Assembly (NCBI GenBank): GCA_951640165.1
Contig: OX621252.1
Location: forward strand, 25,813,934-25,877,933
Reading direction: 5' to 3'
From: Pseudoips prasinana
Taxonomy: Eukaryota > Arthropoda > Insecta > Lepidoptera > Nolidae
Length of the DNA stretch: 64,000 bases
Positions 43,701-55,700 of the stretch are shown here, one piece after another (position 1 is the first letter of the stretch; each line of letters starts with the position of its first letter). The notes under the pieces were generated by a model, which was given only the letters and a program-made list of their open reading frames with translations, made no database searches and was not told the DNA's origin. A program made the position numbers and the translations under genes.

Positions 43701-46700
43701 TGATTTTTGAAGACCTATCCATAGACACCCTACATGTATGGGTACGATGAAAAATTTTTTTTTGAGTTTCAGTTCTATGTATGGCGACCCCCCAAAATTA
43801 TTGTTTTTTTTTTTCTATTTTTGTGTAAAAATCTTAATGCAGTTCACAGAATACATCTACTTACCAAGTTTCAACAGTACAGCTCTTATAGTTTCGGAAA
43901 AAAGTAGCTGTGACATACGGACGGACAGACAGACAGACATGACAAATCTATAAGGGTTCCGTTTTTTTTCCATTTGGCTACGGAAATCACACGGACGACT
44001 GGAGACTATAGAAATGGGTCAAATTCAAAGGCGTTGGCGCTGCAGCCCTTCCCCGCGCCCTCGCAAGGGTATATTTACGTAATCTTTGTGATGCGCGTAG
44101 AGTTATAAAGATTCAATCAATCAATCAAATTATTTATTTGCCAGAATATGGTACAAAAGATTTTACATTATAAGATTCCGCATATTCTGCCACTTATGGC
44201 GTGCAAATACATTATTCAAGTAGTAAATTAACATAATACTTATTTTGTACGAAAATAAAGTCTAACAAATTATCAAAAGTTGTAGAACAAAAGTAACTGC
44301 TTATCATCTTCTTACTAATGTTTCCACTTTTATGGTCACTTTCCAGTGTAACTGAGCACTGCATTTCCTCTGTTACCGTGGGTGTGGGTATCAGTTGGAG
44401 TGTGGCGACTGTGGGCGTGCTCCGGTCGCGGCTGGCCATCAGGCGGCGCCTGACTCTCTCTCTTATGCTTACGCATGCTGTCCTTGATAGTGGCTGCCCG
44501 TATCAAACACCATCATCCTGTCTGTAACAGTATAGACGGGATTAGACTTTCATTATTCACTGTATCACTCACACCCCAAATGAAAAAAAAGCATGGCAGC
44601 CGCAAAGAGTGGTATGGGCAGTTGTTCAAGCCGCCCAGTAGGCCATGGCTTAACGATTGTTGCCTAATGGCTACTACCGGGACCGATAGCTTAACGTGCC
44701 ACACGAAGCACGGAGAGGCTCAGAAATGAATCCACTGAATAAATAGTTGCTTAATCTCGCTGATCGCTTAATGGACCGGTGAGAGCATCTATAAAAAAAA
44801 ATAAAAAAGGTTTTTATTCACGTAGACTTTAAAAAAGCGCTTGTAAATAGTCGGAACATGTTTGTAGTAATATAGTTGTATACATTATTATTTCTAGTAA
44901 CATAGATATTTAGTTACATATTGTATGAAAACATTTATACAATTTATTTTATTATAGCAATGATATTTAGCTAGCTCGTATCAAGTTATTGTCAAGAAAT
45001 TATGTTTAATTATCTAGTTTAAGTCTAATATTTTTACTACATATTGTCAATGGTTCTGTCTATATTAAGGTATTATTATTATGACGGACCTTGTGTTAAT
45101 AACGACGGTCGCGCTTTAATGCTACCACCGGATCCATCTAGTAATGAGGTTGTTGGTGTTTAACAACACTCCGGTGTTTTCCTGTATAATGGAAACAAAC
45201 TTGATCAAATGTATTAAATCAACAATATCTGCGTTACGTAACTGATGTATGGACTCCTTTACTTTGTGGTTTTTAGTATTCCGTACCCAAAGGGTAAAAC
45301 GGGACCCTATTACTAAGACTTCGCTGTCTGTCTGTCCGTCTGTCACCAGGCTGTATCTCATCAACCGTGATAGTGAGACAGTTGTAATTCTCACAGATGA
45401 TGTATTTCTGTTGCCGCTTTAACAACAAAAACTAAAAAACAAAATAAAATAAATATTTAAGAGGGCTCCCATACAACAAACGTGAATTTTTTGCTCGTTT
45501 TTATAGATAATGGTACGGAACCCTTAGTGCGCGAGTCCGACTCGCACTTGGCCGATTTTTATAAGTACAAGCTCTATGCTTGTGTCATCATCATCATGAT
45601 ATCAGCCGAAAGATCTCCATTGTTGGAAAAAGGCATCCCACAAGGATCTCCACAATTGCCGGACTATCGTTACCCGCATCCAGCGCCTTACAGCGAAAAT
45701 AAATAAATATAATTTATAATACTATCATCACACTAATGTGTATGTTGCGATTTTAATTAAATTTTGTATGTACCTAGTTAGCTGACACCCTGGATTAACA
45801 GATAAGCTAATTTATAAAGTTTAACGCGGATAAAACCGCGGGGCATAGCTAGTAATACATATACACTCTTATTTAAAATAATTCCGTGATCTGCCGCATA
45901 ACCATGTCTCAGCTAAACCTTGCTCAACCACTTAAACCCCGCTCAACTATTTCTTTATTTAAACCCTACTTAAAGGTTTCTCAGCTAACGTAGTAACGTC
46001 ATTTTATTTTACTCTGACCAAAGATATTATAATATAACAAGATTGCGCACTCCAAGATTTAGTTCAAAGTAAAATGAACTCAACGTCTTTACGTTACAGT
46101 CCATTTCTCTTTGTAGTGTACCAATAGGAAAAAACGGACCACTTGAGAGGCTCAGGTTAAGGATTCTGTCCCTGTCTAACAGATGGCCAGCCTAAAAATA
46201 ACTTACTTGACGTATAAAATAGTAGAATTTTTGGTCAAACTCCTAGGATTATGTTTTCATATAACTATAATTAAATAATTTTTATTTATTTAAGACGTAC
46301 ACAACGTTTTTTTAAACTACGTCTTATTCTTTGATAGCTTTTTAAATACATTTAATTTGGGTTTAGTAAATTCAATAGCAGTATTTATAAGAAATGACGT
46401 TTACCACACTCAATTTGTAAACAAATATGGCGAATGTTTAGTCGAAAATATTTATCGTATTGTGTTCCAATACAGTTCAAATTTGGTTAAAAATGGTTTT
46501 AACTTGTTGCGTGAAAGGGTGTAAAAGCGAGAGTCATCTGGTATGTCTTTTCACAAGTAAGTGTTATCTTGTAATATTTATATATTTTGGCTAAGTTCAG
46601 CACCGGGGTAACCATTCGTTACGTATTTAATGGTATTGTTTTTCTAGATTTCCCAAAATCGATGAATTAAAACAAAAATGGATGAATATCGTTCCCGGTA

Positions 46701-49700
46701 AAGTCACAAAATACGCGGTAGTTTGTGGCTTACATTTTAAACAAAAAGATTTTGGAAGTGTTTCTGGTGCATTCAAGAAACGGCTAAATATAGATGCTAT
46801 ATTATTGTTTTATTACATTATCTATGTTTATCGTCAAAGAAATCGTTAATTTTTTTAATTTAAAATATTTGTTTTAGTTTTTTTATAAATAGAAGATTTC
46901 AGAATATACTAAATTGTTTAGAGTTTACTTTATATTTATTAAACATAATCTGATATAGCAATTAACTGTTTTATTACAAATAACATTCACATTTGTTTCA
47001 GAGTTTTTGCTCATTGACACAAAATACTATTGCCACTAAGCATACCTACTCGAGATTGTTGCCTCTTACAACAAACGATTTTTCCAACCTGTCGTAATGT
47101 ATATTAGGTATTTTCTTCCTACCTAATAATTGTCTATTTCACTATATCTAACACTAAAACGAGGCTACTGTTTCCTCGTGTCAGTGTTTGTTATGAGTAA
47201 ATAGGTAAGAAATAGACAATTGCTACACTCTTATTAATAACAAAAGATATAAAATTATCTCAGTTGTTTAGATTAAGCCATTTAGAAGATATTTTCAATT
47301 AAGGAAATGAGTATAGTACTATCCGTGGAATAATTTTTAAAATCGGGCCTGTAGTTTATTAGGGTTACCTGATTTTCACAATCTAATCTATATTGAATAT
47401 GTGTATTAAAATAATTATCCTAGAATACTATACCCCACTGACACAAAACACTAGTTGCGAAAAAGAATATAAGTAAATAAAACATATAATATACTTGAAA
47501 ACTATTTGAATACATTACGAATATATAATATTTGGAAAGTCTACTGCCTTTGTCCAAAGTATCTACCACTACTCACACTCACATTAAGCGGGAATTGTAC
47601 TGTAAATAATTATATAATTTCCTAAACGTTTAAAAAATCTACAAATAGTCTTGGTATAATTTAATTTATATTGCTTGCAGAGAGGCATACAAAATAAAGA
47701 AAGTAAAAGTAACGAAAACAGTAACTTTAAAAGCACTGCACAGGTAGTATGATTATACTTCAAAAGTAAGTTTATTCATTCTAATAAAAACAAAATTTTA
47801 AATTTGGTGCGTATATTTACTACATTCGCATATTTCCACGACGCATGGTCACTCTATTAGAAGGAGATGCCATCCAGTACAGCGACTTCTTGCTCGGGCC
47901 GTTTTTGCTCCTTCAGTGCGCAATCTTGTTATAATATAATATCTTTGACTCTGTCAACATTTCTGGGACTGGTATAGAGCTTGACCAAAATTAATCGACT
48001 AAATTGGATTATGAATCAAAACTTTATGATTTTTCCTCTATGGTAGACATGGAATGATAGATTTATGAGCGTAACAGTGCAATTAAAGGACTATTGATTT
48101 TCTTCGATGGATTTTGAAGTTTGTGATAAGAATCCATCTGGAATTCAGTATTTATTTCAAAATTCAAACGGCTAATAACTTCCATAAAACCTCCATTCAC
48201 AAACAAACGTCAAACAAAACGTCAGCTGATGCAAATAAAATCCGCCATATTTGAGCAAGGTTTATACCAGGGGCCGACGTGGTTTAAATTTTGAGATGGC
48301 TTAACCCCGGGTCAAAGTTAAATCGTGTTTTTAAATGAAAATTTTGATAAACCATGGTTAAGCGGCCGGCTTAAATTTAAGTAGCGTTGGAGCCTTACCG
48401 TGATTCAAGTGTCAAATGTCTGTCAGTATGCAGCCGAGATTTTATTCGCTTCTCTTTGTCACTTAAAGAAGGCTCTGGGTTAAGGCCGACAGACCCAAGT
48501 TTACTTAGCAGCTATGGGTTACTGAAAAATATTCTTGTCAGAAAATAGCACTCATAGCGTGTTCGTGTATTATTATATTTGACGGGCTTGTTGGCGTGGT
48601 TGCTAGATGCTTGTTTTAACGTCGCAGGTTGTTCGATTCCCACCCAGATTAGATATTTGTGTGCATGAACACGTATGTTTGTCCTGTGTCTGGGTGTAAT
48701 TTTCTATATAAGTATGTATTTACAAAAGAAAAATAGTGTATGTATGTGGTGTATCATTTATCTGATTTCCATAGTACAAGCTCTGCTTAGTTTGGGATCA
48801 GATGGCCGTGTGTGAATACTTAAATTGGCTTCAACGTTGGAAATCGATTGCGGACCATTTATGACGTTACATATGCTCATGGACATGGTTTAACGATATT
48901 AAGTCATTTTTTACCTTTATTTATTTGAACGCCGATCACTATCCCGATGTTCGGCGACTTAGCCGGTAGCCCCCCTGAGGGGTTCGAACTTAAAACCGTC
49001 TTTGTGAAGTCTTATTTGTTATAAGACATGAGTCCCCACTCGCCTATATAGTTCGGTGAGCAGTGAAAGCTGTCAGCAGAAAGTAACTGAAATCTAACTG
49101 TATACGTTAGGTTAAAAAAATATGTACTGACCTATGATTCTAATCCGGGAACACATTTTCTACAGTTTAACAACCTACAACCATTGGACTAAGCCTGACA
49201 ACCATCGTATACAAAGTGCGACATTCTATTTGTCTTGACTATGATTGATTTAAAGTAAATGTTTTTTTTTGCAGGTCGTCAATGGCGTTCGATACATCTT
49301 AACTCTGGGCGTTCATTTCGACAAGTGTACTTTATTAGTTACTGAAACTTGTTCATATACGACAACATGCAAAATAACAATCTTAGTAAAACCGTGGGAA
49401 AAGTTACCGAATGGTGCTACATACAGATCGATCTTATCTAACAATTGCACTAAAATATGGCAATATGGCGACAATGGTGAGGTATTGCCTGACAATAATG
49501 TACCTAAATCAGATATAAAAGTAATACAACATATAGACCTCCAAGCCCAACCAAACCACGAGAAACATCTCACAGATGAAGAAATAAAATCAATAGAAGA
49601 ACAAATAATTCCAAATAGCTACATTGAGAAATCAACAGAGATGAATAGTGGTGCTTTAACATCTCATACGCAAGATATAAGTAAACAACATGTTTTCAAA

Positions 49701-52700
49701 GTCGAAACATCAAAACAAACTGACAATTCTATTTTGAATTCAGATCAAATAAAAACAGAACCAACAACCAGCAACTTAAGTCAGGATAAGAAAAAACTTA
49801 TTGACGATATGCTGGATTTTTTCGAATTTTCTGGTTTTAAGCCCAAAAGTGGCATAGTATCTGATTCTAATACAAGAACTAAACGAAGTTATGGCTATGA
49901 TCTACAAGTACTTTCTCTGGTTGAAGAATATAATAGCATCAAAAATAGCATTGCGAATGCAAAATATTTGTTTGAAATGGCACAAAATATGGTGAATTAT
50001 TTAAATGAAATGGATTTGTCAATAAAAAACAGAGAACTAAAAAATGTTATAACTGCTGAAGAAGAAACTGAAAATAAACAGCATTTTTTGTACATACAAG
50101 CGCATGTCATTATTCCCTGTGTGAAATCAGAATGTGAACCTAAAGATACTCAATCAAAAATTTGTAACGGAGTTATTGACACCACGATTAAAACGATGCC
50201 ACAAATACTTAATACCTTCTGTTATGATGAAAACAAACATGTTGAATTTAAAGATAAAGCTAGAGAAATATCCCTTGATGATCCGGTTCTTCAAAAGTTG
50301 GCTAAAGAGGCGGTCAGGAAAATTGAACATGAATCGACAGCTAAAAATACTTTACAAATTCATAAAATTGTGTCTGCCAATACTCAAACCCTATCAGGTA
50401 CGGTAACTAAAATGTCAATCATTATTGAATACACAAATTGTAATAAAAATGTGCCATTATTACTACGAGATAACTGCACTGTACTGGCTCCGTTGGGTGT
50501 TAAAATTTGTGAAATTATAGTTCATGAAAGACATTGGCTAAATGAAAAAAAAATATCTTACTCATGCACGGACCGACCTGCAGATATGAAAATATCTAAA
50601 GTAAACAAAAATATATCTATTGATGATCCCAAAATTGAAGATATGTTACAAGAAGCTATACAGATTTTAGAAATGCAATCTAACAGGAACAACAGACAAA
50701 AGATTGAGAGCGTTACCTCAATATCTTCACAAGTCGTCGCAGGATTTTTGACAAAAATTGAGTTTACTGTTGGTTACACAAATTGTACGAACGACAATGA
50801 GAAAAATGATTTGACAAATTGTCAACTTCTAAAGGCAGAACGTCTAAGACAGTGCAAGGCTCAAATTTGGGACAGATCATGGGTCATCGATGGAAAGCAG
50901 GTGGACGTTTCGTGTGACGATATGCCTGAGAATAAAAATGAAATTGAAAAGATACGTGATAAGAGATCTCGTAATTCAAATAATGTGCCAGGTGGATGGG
51001 TAGAACAAGACACTAAAGACCCAAAGTACATAGCTTTAGCTGAAGAATCGTTACGTAAATATGTTCAAGACCAAGGTATCACTGAACAATATCAAGTGGT
51101 TCGAATAGAAACCGTTACGACGCAGGTAGTAGGCGGGAGCTTAACCCGAATAAATTTTGTGGTATCGAACGATATAAAATGCTTTTCAAAGATATGGGAA
51201 AAAGCGTGGATGAATTTTAAGGAAATAAATGTTTCTTGTGAGATGCCTAAGCAGCGTACTAAAAGGGAAGTGTTCGTAGGCGAACAGGAGAATCAAAACA
51301 CCGAAGATCCTAAATACAAACAATTGGCTGAAGAATCGTTACGTAAATATGTTCAAGACCAAGGTATCACTGAACAATATCAAGTGGTTCGAATAGAAAC
51401 CGTTACGACGCAGGTAGTAGCCGGGAGCTTAACCCGAATAAATTTTGTGGTATCGAACGATATAAAATGCTTTTCAAAGATATGGGAAAAAGCGTGGATG
51501 AATTTTAAGGAAATAAATGTTTCTTGTGAGATGCCTAAGCAGCGTACTAAAAGGGAAGTGTTCGTAGGCGGACAGGACAATCAAAACACCGAAGATCCTA
51601 AATACAAACAATTGGCTGAAGAATCGTTACGTAAATATGTTCAAGACCAAGGTATCACTGAACAATATCAAGTGGTTCGAATAGAAACCGTTACGACGCA
51701 GGTAGTAGCCGGGAGCTTAACCCGAATAAATTTTGTGGTATCGAACGATATAAAATGCTTTTCTAAGATATGGGAAAAAGCGTGGATGAATTTTAAGGAA
51801 ATAAATGTTTCTTGTGAGATGCCTAAGCAGCGTTATAAAAGGGAAGTGTTCGTAGGCGGACAGGAGAATCAAAACACCGAAGATCCTAAATACAAACAAT
51901 TGGCTGAAGAATCGTTACGTAAATATGTTCAAGACCAAGGTATCACTGAACAATATCAAGTGGTTCGAATAGAAACCGTTACGACGCAGGTAGTAGCCGG
52001 GAGCTTAACCCGAATAAATTTTGTGGTATCGAACGATATAAAATGCTTTTCAAAGATATGGGAAAAAGCGTGGATGAATTTTAAGGAAATAAATGTTTCT
52101 TGTGAGATGCCTAAGCAGCGTACTAAAAGGGAAGTGTTCGTAGGCGGACAGGAGAATCAAAACACCGAAGATCCTAAATACAAACAATTGGCTGAAGAAT
52201 CGTTACGTAAATATGTTCAAGACCAAGGTGTCACTGAACAATATCAAGTGGTTCGAATAGAAACCGTTACGACGCAGGTAGTAGCCGGGAGCTTAACCCG
52301 AATAAATTTTGTGGTATCGAACGATATAAAATGCTTTTCAAAGATATGGGAAAAAGCGTGGATGAATTTTAAGGAAATAAATGTTTCTTGTGAGATGCCT
52401 AAGCAGCGTACTAAAAGGGAAGTGTTCGTAGGCGGACAGGACAATCAAAACACCGAAGATCCTAAATACAAACAATTGGCTGAAGAATCGTTACGTAAAT
52501 ATGTTCAAGACCAAGGTATCACTGAACAATATCAAGTGGTTCGAATAGAAACCGTTACGACGCAGGTAGTAGCCGGGAGCTTAACCCGAATAAATTTTGT
52601 GGTATCGAACGATATAAAATGCTTTTCTAAGATATGGGAAAAAGCGTGGATGAATTTTAAGGAAATAAATGTTTCTTGTGAGATGCCTAAGCAGCGTTCT

Positions 52701-55700
52701 AAAAGGGAAATGTTCGTAGGCGGACAGGAGAATCAAAACACCGAAGATCCTAAATACAAACAATTGGCTGAAGAATCGTTACGTAAATATGTTCAAGACC
52801 AAGGTATCACTGAACAATATCAAGTGGTTCGAATAGAAACCGTTACGACGCAGGTGGTAGCCGGGAGATTAACCCGAATAAATTTTGTGGTATCAAACGA
52901 TATAAAATGCTTTTCAAAGATATGGGAAAAACCGTGGATGAATTTTAAGGAAATAAATATTTCCTGTGAGATGCCTAAGCAGCGTTCTAAAAGAGATATG
53001 TCCGTAGGCGGGCAACAGCCTCAAGATGCCGGAGATCCCAAATACAAACAATTGGCTGAAGAATCGTTACGTAAATATGTTCAAGACCAAGGTATCACTG
53101 AACAATATCAAGTGGTTCGAATAGAAACCGTTACGACGCAGGTGGTAGCCGGGAGATTAACCCGAATAAATTTTGTGGTAGCGAACGATATAAAATGCTT
53201 TTCAAAGATATGGGAAAAACCGTGGATGAATTTTAAGGAAATAAATATTTCCTGTGAGATGCCTAAGCAGCGTTCTGAGAGAGATATGTCCGTAGGCGGG
53301 CAACAGCCTCAAGATGCCGGAGATCCAAAATATAAAAAAATGGCTAAAGAATCATTACTTATGAATGCTACAAAATCTGGGAGAATAGCAGTGAATAATA
53401 AAACTTACGCATTAGCTTTAGAAGCCGCAGAGAAATATCTTAATGACTCTGGTTTAAAGTACCATCACGAAATCATAGAAATACATAGCGCTAGTGATCA
53501 CCTTGCCGATGGATATTTTTTAACTAAAATTGAATTCTCAATAGCACCGACAAATTGTAAAAGAAATAAATATATGAGGAATAATCACTTATGTCACATT
53601 ACAAAGCCTTTAATTATATACCATTGCAGTGCGGAGATAACAGAGAGATTAGCAACTAAAGAAATTAAAGTGTTATGCAAAAAATTAGGTTATGAAAAGA
53701 AGGGCAAAGTGAGAAGAGAGGCAGGTGCTGAGGATGATGATATAGACGAGGACCTTACATATTACTACGCAGAGCGTGCCATTCAATATATAAATGATCA
53801 CGTACATTCTAAGAATTTGCATAAGCTAATTACAATTCATGCCGTACAGAGTTCTGAGCAGATGAAAACTAGGATGATTCGCATGTACATCGAAGTAGCA
53901 GAAACATACTGTTTGCGAGGTCGTATTGGTAAGGCTGAGTTATACCAATGCGATGAAATGGAAGGAATTAATCACAGATTGTGTTTCGCCAGACTTTTCC
54001 CGGAGCTCGACGATGATTTAGTGCTTAAGCACGTAACAGTCATATGTAACGATGATGACGGGTTTGGCGATGTTACTGGTATAAGTATACCTGAGCTGCT
54101 GAGGATGTCAATCTTATACGTTGAGCGAGAACCAGATCAGAAATACAAGTTAGTCCATCAAGGAGAACCCCAAGTCGTTCCTAGCCTCGATTCTAACATT
54201 CCAATTCAAATCGATTTCATAGTTGCTACTACAAATTGCTCTAAAGATGTGAATTTAGATAAGAATCCTTTTCAATGTTACCTCGACCCGTCTATTCCAC
54301 CAAAATCGTGTCATTCGTTTATCTGGCTAGTTGCGGAGACAAAAACTATTTTGTGGATCTCTGTCAATTGTTCCTCTTCCATTCGTCGTCAAAGAAGGGA
54401 TTCTTCGGATACAGGCAATGAACTAGACGATAAATTAGAAATACAGAAGTTAGTCACCGCCGCTTTACAGAAGTTAGAAATGTCATCGATGCACAGATAC
54501 AAACAAAGAGTTCTACAGATAAATAGCCACTCTACTAAGATCACCACGGGAAAAGTGACAATTATCGATTTTGACGTTGGTTATACATCTTGTTTAAAAT
54601 ATGAATGGGTTGATAACATAGCCAGTTGCGATTTCCTTGAGCATTTACCTAGGAGGCATTGTGTAGCGCAAATATGGGAGCGGCTGTGGCTCGATAACGG
54701 AAGAAATATTGACGTATCTTGCGTTGACGACGAAACGCCTCTTGAATCTCACATCGAGTTCGAAAGCGCAGAAATGGCTACACAGTTAGCAGAACTTGCG
54801 TTAAAGCACATTGAAGCGAAGTATCCGCATCCCCAGAAACAGAAAATAGTCAGAATATTTTCATTAGAGAAGCAAATAGTCGCAGGAATTCATTACAGAA
54901 TGAAACTCGAAGTAGGGTATACCGAATGTATGGCGTTGAGTGACCAAAAAGATTGCAAGTTATTAGAGCAGTATATGAACAAGTTCTGCCGTGTCAATGT
55001 ATGGGTCCGGCCGTGGACAGACCATCCTCCAAATTTCCGTGTGACATGTGATTATCAAGAGGGTGCTACCCGTGATTTGTATCATCAAATTCAAGCAGAG
55101 CATCTCTTTTACAATTTTGTTGCGACCTACAATCCCAGTTATGCAAATGATTACATCGAAATGCAAAGAAGATTTGAAATATTTAAGGAGAATATTAAGA
55201 AGATTCAGGATTTGAATACACATGAAAGAGGTACTGCTAGTTATGGCGTGACACGTTTCGCGGATTTAACACATGAAGAGTTTAGTAGTAAGTATTTGGG
55301 GCTGAAGCAGAGTTTAAGGAACGAAAACCAAGTGCCCGTGAAGAATGCTGAAATACCGAACATAGTGCTTCCTGAGAACTTTGACTGGAGGGACTACGAG
55401 GCCGTGACTGAGGTAAAGGACCAAGGGTCCTGCGGCAGCTGCTGGGCGTTTAGTGTCACTGGTAAGTTCTATTTTGAACCCTTTTATTGCTTGATTGAAA
55501 TAGTTATTGGATATGTATAATTCATGTACCAAATCATAGTGCAACTACCATAATTTCTATGCACCCCCAAATAAAGTCCACCTGTGTATTTGCAAGATGT
55601 TATTAAAAAAAAAATGGAGATATATTAGATATCGGAAAACTGGGTGAAAAGTGGACGATGGATTTTATCCACATCTCAACGAGAACAAAATTTAATTCAA

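Noticed and set aside
51380..52763. Repeated minus-strand open frames of 60-66 codons across the cystatin array
   Set aside because: They are antisense shadows of the 288 bp units; identical copies 864 bases apart only reflect the repeat structure.
51018..53322. Regular repeats considered as a CRISPR or satellite array
   Set aside because: Units are coding, 288 bp, without spacers, and the window is eukaryotic.
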